Shown piece by piece: positions 30,740 through 44,400 of a stretch of DNA of 64,000 bases. The translations under genes were made by a program, and so were the position numbers. The stretch is from Girardinichthys multiradiatus. Its lineage: Eukaryota; Chordata; Actinopteri; Cyprinodontiformes; Goodeidae. Within the stretch, counting starts at the first letter, position 1; every line of letters begins with the position of its first letter. Where the stretch lies: positions 811,001 to 875,000 of the forward strand of contig NC_061804.1 of NCBI RefSeq assembly GCF_021462225.1, written 5' to 3'. The notes below the pieces were generated by a model. The model saw nothing but the letters and a program-made list of their open reading frames with translations. It did no database searches and was not told the origin of the DNA.

Positions 30740-33700
30740 CCATCCATCCATCATCCATCCATCATCCATCCATCCATCCATCATCCATCCATCATCCATC
30801 CATCCATCCATCCATCCATCATCCATCCATCCATCCATCCATCCATCATCCATCCATCCATCCATCATCCATCTATCCATCCATCCATCCATCCATCCAT
30901 CCATCCATCCATCCATCCATCCATCATCCATCCATCCATCCATCCATCCATCCATCCATCCATCCATCCATCCATCATCCATCCATCCATCCATCCATCC
31001 ATCATCCATCCATCCATCCATCATCCATCCATCCATCCATCCATCATCCATCCATCATCCATCCATCCATCCATCCATCCATCCATCCATCATCCATCTA
31101 TCCATCCATCATCCATCCATCCATCCATCCATCCATCCATCCATCCATCATCCATCCATCCATCTATCCATCCATCATCCATCCATCTATCCATCCATCA
31201 TCCATCCATCCATCCATCCATCATCCATCCATCATCCATCCATCCATCCATCCATCCATCCATCCATCCATCATCCATCCATCCATCTATCCATCCATCA
31301 TCCATCCATCTATCCATCCATCATCCATCCATCCATCCATCCATCATCCATCCATCCATCCATCCATCCATCCATCATCCATCCATCCATCCATCCATCA
31401 TCCATCCATCCATCCATCCATCCATCCATCCATCCATCATCCATCCATCCATCCATCCATCCATCCATCATCCATCCATCCATCCATCCATCCATCATCC
31501 ATCCATCCATCATCCATCCATCCATCTATCCATCCATCCATCTATCCATCCATCATCCATCCATCTATCCATCCATCATCCATCCATCCATCCATCCATC
31601 CATCCATCCATCCATCCATCATCCATCCATCCATCTATCCATCCATCATCCATCCATCTATCCATCCATCATCCATCCATCCATCCATCCATCATCCATC
31701 CATCCATCCATCCATCCATCCATCATCCATCCATCATCCATCCATCCATCCATCCATCCATCCATCCATCATCCATCTATCCATCCATCATCCATCCATC
31801 CATCCATCCATCCATCCATCATCCATCCATCCATCCATCCATCCATCCATCCATCATCCATCCATCCATCCATCCATCCATCATCCATCCATCCATCCAT
31901 CCATCCATCATCCATCCATCCATCTATCCATCCATCATCCTCCATCCATCCATCCATCATCCATCCATCCATCTATCCATCCATCATCCATCCATCCATC
32001 CATCCATCCATCTATCCATCCATCATCCATCCATCCATCTATCCATCATCCATCCATTCATCCATCCATCCATCCATCCAACCATCTATCCATCATCCAT
32101 CCACCCATCCATCCATCATCCATCCATCCATCCATCATCCATCCATCCATCATCCATCCATCCATCCATCCATCCATCATCCATCATCCATCCATCCATC
32201 CATCCATCATCCATCATCCATCCATCCATCCATCCATCCATCATCCATCCATCCATCATCCATCCATCCATCCATCCATCCATCATCCATCATCCATCCA
32301 TCATCCATCTATCCATCCATCCATCCATCCATCCATCATCCATCCATCATCCATCCATCCATCCATCCATCCATCCATCCATCCATCATCCATCTATCCA
32401 TCCATCATCCATCCATCCATCCATCCATCCATCCATCCATCCATCATCCATCCATCCATCCATCCATCCATCATCCATCCATCCATCTATCCATCCATCA
32501 TCCATCCATCCATCCATCCATCCATCCATCCATCATCCATCCATCCATCCATCCATCCATCCATCATCCATCATCCATCCATCCATCATCCATCCATCCA
32601 TCCATCCATCATCCATCCATCCATCATCCATCCATCTATCCATCCATCATCCTCCATCCATCCATCCATCCATCCATCATCCATCCATCCATCTATCCAT
32701 CCATCATCCATCCATCCATCCATCATCCATCCATCCATCTATCCATCCATCATCCATCCATCCATCATCCATCCATTCATCCATCCATCCATCCATCCAT
32801 CCATCCAACCATCTATCCATCATCCATCCACCCATCCATCCATCATCCATCCATCCATCCATCCATCATCCATCCATCATCCATCCATCCATCCATCCAT
32901 CCATCATCCATCATCCATCCATCCATCCATCCATCATCCATCATCCATCCATCCATCCATCCATCATCCATCCATCCATCATCCATCCATCCATCCATCC
33001 ATCCATCCATCCATCATCCATCCATCCATCCATCCATCATCCATCCATCCATCATCCATCCATCCATCCATCCATCCATCCATCCATCCATCATCCATCC
33101 ATCCATCATCCATCCATCCATCATCCATCCATCCATCATCCATCCATCCATCCATCCATCCATCCATCATCCATCATCCATCCATCCATCCATCCATCAT
33201 CCATCATCCATCCATCCATTCATCCATCATCCATCATCCATCCATCCATCCATCATCCATCCATCCATCCATCATCCATCCATCCATCCATCCATCCATC
33301 CATCATCCATCCATCCATCTATCCATCATCCATCCATCCATCATCCATCCATCCATCCATCATCCATCCATCCATCCATCCATCATCCATCCATCCATCC
33401 ATCATCCATCCATCCATCCATCATCCATCCATCCATCCATCATCCATCCATCATCCATCATCCATCCATCCATCATCCATCCATCCATCCATCATCCATC
33501 ATCCATCATCCATCCATCCATCCATCCATCATCCATCATCCATCCATCCATCCATCCATCATCCATCATCCATCCATCCATCCATCATCCATCCATCCAT
33601 CCATCCATCCATCCATCCATCATCCATCATCCATCATCCATCCATCCATCCATCCATCATCCATCATCCATCATCCATCATCCATCATCCATCCATCCAT

Positions 33701-34531
33701 CCATCCATCATCCATCATCCATCATCCATCCATCCATCCATCCATCATCCATCATCCATCATCCATCATCCATCATCCATCCATCCATCATCCATCATCC
33801 ATCCATCATCCATCATCCATCATCCATCATCCATCCATCCATCCATCCATCATCCATCATCCATCATCCATCCATCCATCCATCCATCATCCATCCATCC
33901 ATCCATCCATCATCCATCATCCATCATCCATCATCCATCATCCATCATCCATCATCCATCATCCATCCATCCATCCATCCATCATCCATCATCCATCATC
34001 CATCATCCATCCATCCATCATCCATCATCCATCATCCATCCATCATCCATCATCCATCATCCATCCATCCATCATCCATCCATCATCCATCCATCCATCC
34101 ATCCATCATCCATCATCCATCATCCATCATCCATCATCCATCATCCATCATCCATCCATCCATCATCCATCCATCATCCATCCATCCATCCATCCATCAT
34201 CCATCCATCCATCATCCATCCATCCATCATCCATCATCCATCCATCCATCCATCCATCATCCATCCATCATCCATCCATCATCCATCATCCATCCATCCA
34301 TCATCCATCCATCATCCATCCATCCATCCATCCATCATCCATCATCCATCATCCATCATCCATCATCCATCATCCATCATCCATCCATCCATCATCCATC
34401 CATCCATCCATCCATCCATCCATCATCCATCCATCCATCATCCATCCATCCATCATCCATCATCCATCCATCCATCCATCCATCATCCATCATCCATCAT
34501 CCATCCATCATCCATCATCCATCCATCCATC
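30740..34531 (+). repeat. 3.8-kb CCAT / CCATCAT array directly upstream of cdx1
   Basis: The proximal part (to about 33.2 kb) is mainly CCAT tetramers with CATC, CTATC and rare CAACC, CCACCC and CCTCC variants. From about 33.4 kb to the end it is dominated by the 7-bp unit CCATCAT. Rare variants mark an internal duplication: CATCCTCCATCC at about 31937 and 32649, and CCATTCAT followed by CCAACCATCTATCC at about 32054 and 32773 (offset roughly 712-727). The gene-sense strand is G-rich (ATGG/ATGATGG). Frames reading as DGWM repeats are artefacts. Confidence 0.97.
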
Positions 34532-35554
34532 TTTAGAGAAAGGAAAAGGAAATTATGCATAAAATTCATGAATCTTCATGTTTTCTGTTAAAAACTAAAT
34601 CAGTTTTTTTTCTATGAACGTTTTAAACTAAAAAGGAAATAAAACAACAAACTGAAGTTCGGATTAAATATTTCTCAGAATTTATATGAAATCTTTTCCG
34701 GAGAATTCTTTGATAGATTTTAAAAAATGAAATTATTTAACATCATTTATGGTAAATATTTTAAAACGTTCTAATAATGAATTGTATGATCATAGAAAAT
34801 AAAGATTATGACTTCCACGCAGCGGTGAAACAAACACGTCGTTTTATTTTTACTTTCATTTTAACGGAGCATCTTTTCTGTTTAGATGTTTATTATAATT
34901 ATTTCCTTTCTCTGCCTCTTAGATCCGGGACATATGTCCATATTTAAATTTAAATTACATTTCGTTTAAATAATTTAGTCTATTTTATACTTTTAAATAT
35001 TTATAATTTTATACTCAAATAAAAATAAACCTGCGGAACATTATTGTCATGTTTTCCATCCATTATAGATATTAAACAGTTTTTACAGAGATGTGAACCG
35101 AGCAGCAAAATTCATCTTCAGAATTAAAACCAACACATATTTGAAATCCAGAAGTTGCGTTTTCCATTTCAGCTAAAATAAACGAATCAACATGAAACTC
35201 GACCAGAATTAATCATTTCTAGATGTTTACTTCTAAATACGTTCTGATGCATTATTAATATTAGTTTAAAAAAAACATGATTTATTTATGAAGTTATTTA
35301 AAAAAACATTTCGTTAGACAATAATCAAATAAAACCCAAAACTCATTTTTAAATCAATAACAAATAAATAGAAAATAAAATGTTATTAATAGCATATAGT
35401 TCATATTTATTCTGCAGATCATAGCCCACAGGTATTAAATATTAAGACATTTTTACAACTTTTATTATGCAACTGTTACCAGATTCATGGGTTTGGTGCT
35501 GCTGGATCCCGGAGCGCTCCTGGTCTGCACCGTACGACCACGCACAGGTAGCCT

Positions 35555-35655
35555 CACACACACACACTGACACACCGATATATGCAGACACATAAAAACA
35601 CACCTGTGTGTGTGTGTGTGAGTACGTATATATATATATATATATACACACATGT
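35555..35655 (+). repeat. (CA)n - (TG)n - (TA)n composite microsatellite
   Basis: CA units at about 35562-35575 and TG units at about 35605-35620 form an inverted pair, followed by (TA)9 to 35645 and ACACAC. Confidence 0.9.
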
Positions 35656-37398
35656 TAAAAGAACCTTTATCCAGTTTAATATTAAGCCAATATTTCTGTA
35701 ATATTCTGATCTTAAATGTCGTGTTTTCATTGGCTGGAAGCAGAAAATGATCATATTTAACAATAAAAAAAACATCAGTCTGTGTTTAATTCATCTAAAT
35801 AATGTGTTTCACTGATGGAGTCACCGGAATAAACGGACATTCAGTAATATTCTCACTTATTGAACTGGACTGTATATATATCGGGCCTCCACGGCCTCCT
35901 GTGGAGGAATTATCTGCATCTTTATGGATTTATGGGAGATTTATTGTTTTACACTGATGAGTATTTAGTTTAGTCGGCTGCAGTAAAATCACATAAAGCC
36001 GGAGTAATTCAGTCAGCTGCAGTTTTCATCTTTTCAAGTGTTTGATTGGAGCTTTAATGATGTTTAAACTTCTGCCTCGGCAGCTAATATCCTCTGTGAG
36101 AAACATTTCATCTTTACCTACGTCATCATTTAGAAACATAAAACTCTGCTTTCTTAGATCATGTCGAATAATTTCCCTTTTAAAGCCTCAAAGTAATTTA
36201 TGATCTTTAGTGTTTCGTTACTAAAGATTAAAAATCGAGCTCTTGTTTGTTTAATTATTGATCAATAAAGTATTCAGAATAAATACATTATAGGTTATTC
36301 AACTGGAATATTTTTATCTTATTTAAATGAATTAAAAGCAAATAATGAATTGATGTATTTATTCGATAAAAACAGGAACAATCAATGATCAATGATCTTA
36401 TCAATAGACCAGAACAGATCGATGGTTCTTCTGGTTTCAAACAAAACAAAACAAATCTTTTTTTTATTTAATAAAAAAGAAATGAACGTGAAGAGCAGCT
36501 GTGGACAATGAATGGATCCATTCAGGTTTATTTCTGTTCTTTTAAAACAGTTATCAGATTTATTGGAAATATTGCGTCTTTCTTAATATAAACCTTCATT
36601 GTGAAGTTTAAACGATTTTTGGAAGCCACCAGAGAAGAAGCAGAAAACGGTTCTGACTGATGGGAGATCTGCTGGTTAATGATTCTTCAGGATGGTCCTC
36701 CTCATCCAACCTTCAGTTAAACATAAAATCAGTTCATCTGCGTTTCACAGATCCAACCTGGAGCTGCTCAGGTGGAGAGGTTTCTGACGGTAATGCAGAA
36801 CTGAGCAGAAGCTTGAAGGCAGCAGTGATCTCAGAGATGTTTCCTCTCACCTGTCTGCAGGTCAATGATTAAACCCTGGTGCTCATAAAACTTCACTTTA
36901 TGGAGAATGATGATGATGGTGGGTCATAAATGATGAAGATGGGGGTCAGAGCACACAGTCTGCCGCTGAACAAACAGGAGACCTTTCAAAATAAAAGCCT
37001 GATTCTAGCGTGAGCAGCAGAAAGAAACCAGACATGAAGAAACAACAGTAATAATAACAACAATAGTTTCAGGAGTCTCTGGATTGTTGAATATTCGCTT
37101 AATTATTTTTTCTTTTTCACTTTAATTCCAACTATGAAGAATAAACAGCAAGTTTTCCTCTGACGCAACAAATCCAGGAAGAAATCTGGAAACATTTAAA
37201 CGACGTTGTTTTCTGTAACAGATGTCTTATGTCCTATTTAAATCCTGCTGTTGTGGCCGTGATGAGGACATATTTTCCTAAATTGTAATAATTGTGATCA
37301 CAGCAGGATTGAGCTGAATCTTTCCTATAAAGACTTTTTGGTCTTTTTTAATGTCTCAGATGTTTGGGCTCCGGTTTATTTATAGGTGGACTGTTCTC

Positions 37399-37418
37399 TG
37401 TTGCCCCCTGCTGGTAGC
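37399..37418 (-). promoter_or_regulatory. CTCF-like motif
   Basis: On the minus strand, GCTACCAGCAGGGGGCAACA matches the CTCF core (CCAGCAGGGGGC). It lies between cdx1 and arrb2. Confidence 0.45.
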
Positions 37419-37589
37419 ATCAACATCTCTCTGGACCACAGTTCACCAGGTTTTACATCTCAGTGGTTTCGATCTCCACTTTTTTGAATATAAATGCTTA
37501 TATTCAGCTGACTGGTTCCCAGTTTGCTGACTGGTTCCACCAGTTCCCTCTGGATGACCCCAACATCGGCTCCCAGTTCTGAAAGAGAA

Positions 37590-37720
37590 CCAAGAAAATT
37601 TTATTGACCTGTAAGGTGCTGAATGGTCTCAGAGGGTCTGTCTGGTATGAACCATGTAGAACCCTCCGGTGCAGAGGGATCAATTGACTCAGTCCAGTTT
37701 TCCAAGTCAGTTACATCCAT
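37590..37720 (+). mobile_element. Decayed LINE C-terminal fragment
   Basis: GACCTGTAAGGTGCTGAATGG followed by a TCTGGTATGAACCATGTAG stretch parallels the block at 10190-10250. It is a short relic of the same non-LTR family. Confidence 0.4.
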
Positions 37721-37735
37721 CCCAGTCGATCCTGA

Positions 37736-37921
37736 CTGATAGTTAGGATCCTAACTATCAGGTTAGGATCCTAACTATCAGGTTAGGATCCTAACTATCA
37801 GGTTAGGATCCTAACTATCAGGTTAGGATCCTAACTATCAGGTTAGGATCCTAACCTGATAGTTAGGATCCTAACTATCAGGTTAGGATCCTAACTATCA
37901 GGTTAGGATCCTAACTATCAG
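37736..37921 (+). repeat. 20-bp palindromic satellite (about 9 copies) with a 52-bp perfect palindrome
   Basis: The tandem unit is TTAGGATCCTAACTATCAGG, whose first 12 bases are self-complementary. One unit at 37855-37862 is inverted (CCTGATAG), which makes 37843-37894 a perfect 52-bp palindrome. The first unit makes a 26-bp perfect palindrome at 37736-37761. Every unit carries GGATCC. Confidence 0.95.
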
Positions 37922-39400
37922 TCAGGTTCAGTTTATTATTCAAACGTTTTCTATCTAAGGAAACCCAGCAGATGGCATGGAGTCAGTGACTTGAATCTCT
38001 GTGGTCTCCTCAGCAGAGAACTGAATTCCTCTTTGGCAGGAATGTTGAGGCTAAGATAGAAGCTCTCTGGGAGGCCTCTGAGGATCTCTGGGGATACGGG
38101 CCCTGGTCCGGTTCTCATATCCTCATGTTGTTCTGATAAGACTGATCAGAACAGGTTAGCATCTGTATTCCAGTCCAGCTTCTTAACAGCGTGTGAAGCT
38201 TTAACCAAGAAAAATGACTTGAACTTTGGTATTCTGCAGATTTCAATTACAAGTCCCGAACTTTTAAGCATTATGTACCATTATATACCACTGGGTGGCG
38301 TCACAGCTGTGCTGATGACACCAGGTTTGTGGCCGTCTCTCCTGATGACCCTAGACCAAGGCTGTCCAAAGTATGGATCACGGGCCATTTGCAGCCCATG
38401 GAAGGACTCTGGGCGGTCCCCAACTGAAATTCAAACATAGTAAATATTCTGGATGCCAACTCCAGCCTTAGATGCACATCGACACATTTTTACACTTTTT
38501 AAGGACATATTTCTGCTGATATATTCTACTCTTCATATGTAATGTGGGTGGTTCCACCCAGAGAAACCGCCCTTTATTGGCCACTTTTGGACCTGAAACA
38601 CGATGTTCTGTTGGACCCAGAAATGTTTTTGGCCTTTCTGTTAAATGTGAAAAACCTTTTTAATGTTTTGGATCGGCAATATGATAAAGTTCTACAAAAG
38701 ACGTGTTCATTCGAGTGAAATACAGAATCTATTCCTGTGTGACTGAAAGAAAATCACAACTCATTGATTTTTTTTTTGTATTTTTAAATTAAACAATCAT
38801 TTTCTAAGTTGCAGAAGTAATTACTGTAATGTTCTGCTTTCCGGTCTTCCTCAGCAGAATTTAAATCCAACATTCAGCTGCAGGGATGCTGAGGACCAGA
38901 ACCAGAACCGTCTCTACCATGGCGGCCCTCTGTTGTTTAAAGTATTAATGCTTTTAGTCCAACTCTGATTCAGAACCGTCAGGTCTCCTCAGTTAAATAA
39001 TTTTTTACGGTTTACAGATACAAGAACGATAAAATATAAGAGCAAATAAAAAATTAAAATCTAGCCTCCTGAACACCAGGGGGCAGTAGAATGTGTTGGT
39101 GGCTTTAATTGCAAATAAAAACCTGACTTTTATCGTATTTAAATCATTTTTATCCTTTGCGTGTTTCTACTAGTTTTAATTCAATGTCTTTTTAATCTCG
39201 TTTTCACCTATATTTTAAATTTCATTATTTAAATGTTCATTTATTCATCCTGTGGATAAAAAACATGTTTTAAAATACTAGTTTGAAGGATTTTATGTGA
39301 TTTATTGTTCATCTGCATTTTCTACTAGATTTTCTTCCCGGTTTTTGTTATTTTATTACTGTTGCATTTCTTGTTTTTGGTTTGATTTAATAATCAGTTT
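37922..39400. other. Intergenic, no gene seen
   Basis: Holds a CTCF-like motif at 39073-39090. At 38358-38440 (GGCTGTCCAAAGTATGGATC, GGCCATTTGCAGCCC) there is a stretch typical of hAT-derived interspersed repeats in fish, not assigned further. Confidence 0.45.
39073..39090 (+). promoter_or_regulatory. CTCF-like motif
   Basis: ACACCAGGGGGCAGTAGA matches the CTCF core. It is divergent to the minus-strand motif at 37399-37418. Confidence 0.45.
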
Positions 39401-39429
39401 CCTGACGTTTGAGCGACGACACCGACTCA

Positions 39430-41342
39430 GTCTGTTAGTTCATTTCACTTTAATAATAAAAAGAAAAGTACAATAAAAATCTGAAAATAAAAAACACATG
39501 GCAAACAGACTCTGAACTGATTATGAGGATAATCATGGTCGCTGATGATACAGTAGAAGTAATAATAGTCACCATAATAATAATAATAATCAGAAGCAGA
39601 ATAATAATAGAAGAAGAACTCTATGTTTCCAGATCACTTCTTTGTTGTATAGACATTATGTTAAGCATCGCACAGGCCGGGGCGTGGCACTTGTCAAAAT
39701 ATTTGTACACTTAGAGCGAAGTTACCCCACAGATGCACGACTAAATCAGGACAGAATCACAGCTCGTACGATTCACAGCACTGCGTGGGAACAGATGGCG
39801 TGGAAAGAAAAATCCTTCTTCTTCTTCTGAGCGAGCGAGCGAGCGAGGCCGGACGGCGGCTCGGAGGACAAACTGAGAAGACCTCGAGGAGATGGGCTCA
39901 GTTCTGATGCTGAATGGGTCTGAACAGGTGGGTGGGTGGTAGATCAAAGAGCAGAAACGGTTTAGATCTACAGGAGACCTTTGGTTGATGGAGGCTTGAG
40001 TGGAGCTGAAGGAGACTCTGGCGCTGGCTGCAGCTTTGGCACCAACTTCACTTGGTTCAGCTCAGATTTTATTTCAAAGACAGATCGGATCAAAACTACT
40101 AGATTTATGACCCGATTCACTTCAGAAACATCCAAACCTGGAGGTCTTAAGTCCAGAACTCTCTGGATGTTAAAACTGAAAAAGAGCTGTTTTTATTTTG
40201 GCAAATTCTGATGTGAAACTCGAGACCAAAAAGTTGAAATATTGTCAGCTGTTGAAATAAAAACCATTTAAGTTTTGGTGAAATATCAGAGAACCGATGA
40301 GAGTTATTTGGCAGCTCCTACAGTCAGATTATTACTGCATTTAATCCCAAGAGAGACCAGCTGATCCTTTAAACCAGACGAAGCTAAATGTTGAAAAGAC
40401 GTGAAAATGAAATCAATGCAACTTTTAGATTCTCCTCTAAAAAGCTGCAGATTTAATAAAACCAGGAACTAATTGATCTGGTTGGTTGGCAGCAGAGACT
40501 GAAGGCACCGTCTGAACCCACAGAACAAGCACCACCACGAGATCCTTCAACGAGCCACCACCACCAGCCAGGCTGGTCCAAGACCAGCTGAAGGTCCTAA
40601 TGGGTCAGCTGGCTCCTAACCTGATCCAAGGGTTTGCTCCCAGGTGTGTAAACGGTACTGGGAATGCTGGTTTTCATCATGGAAGCAGAGAGCTTTTTAA
40701 CTTCATAAGGTTCTAAACCAACAGAACTCTGATGTGGAAATCTGGGGTTCTCTTTTATAAACATTGAAACAAAGGGTTCTTTAGAAGAGAAGAAAAACTG
40801 AAAGACCTTTCAGCTCCGAAAGAGATCAGCGACTCAAACCGGCCACCAGATGGCAATATTTCCCAGAACTTGATTCCTGAAAAAGCAGCAGTTTGAGCTG
40901 CAGGAACATTTTAGCCTGAACACTAAAGTTCAGCTTCTATTTCATGAAAATATCTGATCTGCAGAAGATCTGAAGGACATTAAGCAGGTCAGGACACAAG
41001 CAGAGAGGATGCTGGTGAGCTTCAGAGGATCAACTCGAGCCCTCTGAGAGGATTCTCTTTGTTTCACGATGGCGAGCAAAGGAAACCGTCCAATTGTTGA
41101 AACAGCTTACAGGAAAAGGCCGGCGCTATGCCCCGCCCACTGATGATAGGGGAGAAGAGAAGATGGCGGCAGAAGCAGGCTGATGAAGAGTTGAAGCAGG
41201 AAAAGAACGCAACCGAGCCTCCATCCAGTCGATCCCTTGTCCACCTCCTCTGCTGGGGAATGTAACGTGTAATGAGAAGCGTGTGTGTGTGTGTGTGTGT
41301 GTGCGCGCTGTTGAAGCGAGTGTGTGATGGCTCGGCCAGCTC
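39430..41342 (-). other. arrb2: Presumed arrb2 3' UTR and 3' flank
   Basis: Downstream of the arrb2 stop codon on the minus strand. Complements of AATAAA (TTTATT) at 40192-40197 and 40068-40073 are candidate polyadenylation signals. A GT run at 41281-41306 lies 40-60 bases past the stop. The transcript end is not determined. Confidence 0.4.
41281..41306 (+). repeat. (GT)n microsatellite in presumed arrb2 3' UTR
   Basis: About 11 GT units, then GCGCGC. Confidence 0.9.
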
Positions 41343-41433
41343 CTAGCAGTCCTCGTCCTTGTCGTCCACGACACCTTTGAGCCGCAGGCGAGCGAAGTCC
41401 TCGAAGACGAAGTCATCGTCCTGGGAGACGCTG
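41343..41433 (-). CDS. arrb2: arrb2 coding exon 16 and stop
   Basis: Residues 378-407, [29 protein letters not shown], with stop TAG at 41343-41345. Holds the AP2-binding motif and the Leu-rich nuclear-export-type LRL typical of beta-arrestin 2. Confidence 0.95.
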
Positions 41434-44400
41434 CTGTAGAGGACGAGACCAACAGACGGTCAGAAACCGACCGATTATCAGCTGATCAGATCAATCGATC
41501 CGCCGTTCACTCACTTTGTGTCAAACTCAATAAGGTTGGTGTCGATGGGCGGGTCCGTATCCGGCACAGCTGCAACACAGACGACAGTGTGAGCAGATAC
41601 AGTTTCCATGGAAACAGGCTCACAGAGCTGTGTGTGGGTGTGTCTCACCTGACTGTGGGCGGGACGCGGGCAGCTCCACAGGTTTGGGATGCATCAGGAT
41701 GAAAGGCAGCTCCACTGACACGTCGCTGGAAAACAGACGAGATTAAAGCTGCTGCGTCAGGAACAACACCATCAGCTGTCAGTCAGCTGTATACATAGAT
41801 CTGAGGCAGCTGCATCAGGAGCAAACAGGTGGAACCAACAAGATCAGCAGGTACTGATCACTGACGGTGTTCAGCTGCCAGTCAGCTGTATACGTCCATC
41901 TGGATGTGAAGCACGTTACTGATTTAGATCAAGCATTTTCACAGTGTTCTTGCTGGATCCTAATCCTCTGTGATGGTCTGGATATTCATGATTCATTAAG
42001 AGAAAAAGATTTCAGGTGAGATCACGGAGGCCAAGTGACTGATGGTGTCGGGTTTAAACACCAGCAAATAACTGTGAATTAATCTGCTGGGAGAAATCAA
42101 GTCAGATTCGATCACATTAATCCATATTTCTGCAGTATAATAAAGTGTTTTTGTTGTAGTTTCAATGTGATTTTGTTCCGTTCTCCTTAGTTTGTGTCAC
42201 ATGTAAAGAAGCTTAGAAGAAGAGGCTGGTTTATAGAAAAGTGGAGACATTTTCAACTTTTCTCAGAGGTTTTCAATTATTTCTAGTTTGTGTTGGCTGG
42301 AAATGATTAAGTGAACAAACATAAAGATTGGCTCGACGTTGGTGCAGTTGGTAGCACTGTTGCCTTGCAGCAAGAAGGTCCTGGGTTCAACTTCCGGCCG
42401 GGGTTCTTTGCGCATGAGGTTTGCATGTTTTCTCTGTGTGTCTCTGTGTTGCCCTGCGATGGCCTTGCGACCTGTCCAGGGAGGAACCTCCTCCTGCCCA
42501 CAGACTGCTGGAGATGGGCACCAGCTTCCCTGCGACCCAGTCTAGAAGAAGCGGTAGAAAATGACTGACTGACAGAAATAAAGATCACAATTTGAGTTCC
42601 TCTAGGCTACTATTTGCTCCTTCTGGGTCAGATTATGGAGTACTCAAGTTATGCTGATGACCGAATCAGAACCAGCCTTTTTGCCAAGTTTGTTCAGACA
42701 AACAAGGAATTTGACTTCGGTCCACTTTGCTCTCAATAATAAAGAATATCTTTTTAAATGCAGATACAAACAAAACTGTGGGATCAGTCCAATCATGCCT
42801 GGTGTTGTTCTGGAGTTCTGACTGTCAAGAGTTCATCAGAGAAACATCCTGGAGGAAGAAACTGTCTCTGTGGCGGCTGGTTTTAGTAAACAGTGCTCTG
42901 TAGCGCCACCTGAAGGTAAAGCTCTGAACAGTTTATGTGCAGGGTGTGTGGGGTCTGCAGAGATTTTAGCAGCTCTTTTCTTGACCCTTGACCTGTATAA
43001 GTCCTGGATGGAGGGAAGGTCAGCTCTGATTATTTTCTCTGCAGTCCTGATTATTCGTTGCAGTCTGGACCTGTCCTGTTTTGTGGATGATCCAAACCAC
43101 ACTGAGATGGATGAAGACAGGACAGACTGAATGATGGCAGTGGAGAAGATGACCAGCAGCTCCTGTGGAAGGTTGAACTTCTTGAGTTGCCTCAGGAAGT
43201 ACAGTCTCTGCTGGGGCTTCTTTTGAACAGTGTCTATGTGTGAACACCATCTCAGGTCCTCAGAGATGGTGGTTCCTAAGAACCTGAAGTGGTCCCCAGC
43301 AGACAGTGTTGTTGAGGATGGTGAGGGGGGTATTTATATTTCAGAGTCGCTGCATAATTAAAGTAAATTCAATCACTGATTCAATGTAACCATGAGTGGA
43401 TGTTCAGTTAGAAAATCTAAACTCCGTTTTAGTTTTGCTCTGCCCCGTATAAGCTCACAGAGATCCAGTTCAACAGCTGAAGGCTTTTATTGTGAAGGTC
43501 TGAGTCTGTTTTATTCGAGGTAATCAATGAACATGTTTACAGTAGGAACTACATTCCCCAGGAGCCCCGAGAAACTGACTCTGAGAGCTATGATTAGCGT
43601 TCTTTACCAGCAGCTGCAGTCGCTCTAAACTGTTGCTGCTGCATTCATGTGAAATCTGGGATGTTGGTGTTGCCATGGAAACTGTCAGTATGGTCTATTT
43701 CCATGTGAACATAGAGAACAGTGTGAACAGTTCAATAGTTTGTTGCAGCAGCTGTTGCAGATCAACAGGCTCTACCAACAGGAAGTGGCATCAGAAGAGC
43801 AGGAGGTGTGTGTCTTACCCTCCACGTGACACCACCAGCTTGACTTTGACTCTGTAGGACACCAGGATGCCCAGAACCTCCTTGTTGGTGACATCCTTCA
43901 CTCTGAAACAGACAGGGGGCAGAGGTCATGTGACAACAAACACACCAGAGAGCACCATGTGACCTCGTGTGTGTGTTACATGGTGGAGGAGGCCAGGTTG
44001 GTGTCTTCATGTTTGAGCTTGCCGTCCAGCGCCAGCCCCCTCTTCTCTCTGTTCTTGTCCAGCGTCGGGGTCAGAGTGTACACCTTACAGAAGGTGGAAC
44101 TGGACGACACCTGGTCGCTATGGAAACCACAGAACTCAGGTAAGCACCCCTACCGCCAGACTGAACCTACACCAGTTTAAACTGGAAATCATGGCTCTAG
44201 TTTCTCATGTTCTGAGGGATCCAATTTGTGTTTAAACCAGTTTAACCCAGTTTATATCTGGTGTGAACAAGATCATTCCTGACAGGAACGTTTTAGCACT
44301 GGTTTGATGAAGCAATATAAAAAACAACATATGAACAGATCTGAACCAGTTTGTGTGATTCTGAGTAACGTAATAATCAAGTTTATTACTGAAAAATGTG

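Larger units (their letters stand above)
34532..37590. other. Intergenic, no gene seen
   Basis: AT-rich DNA between cdx1 and arrb2. It holds a CA/TG/TA simple-repeat cluster at 35555-35655. Open frames at 35442-35775 come from that repeat. Nothing else was recognised. Confidence 0.5.
41726..43818. other. arrb2 intron 13 (repeats)
   Basis: A 2.1-kb intron holding one SINE-like repeat and one LINE fragment, listed separately. The remainder shows no other feature. Confidence 0.8.

Noticed and set aside
30740..34531. Possible CRISPR-like array because of the regular CCAT/CCATCAT units
   Set aside because: No unique spacers, no cas genes, vertebrate genome. It is a microsatellite.
37736..37921. 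Telomere-like TTAGG repeat
   Set aside because: TTAGG occurs only as part of a 20-bp palindromic unit. Vertebrate telomeres are TTAGGG, and the spacing does not match.
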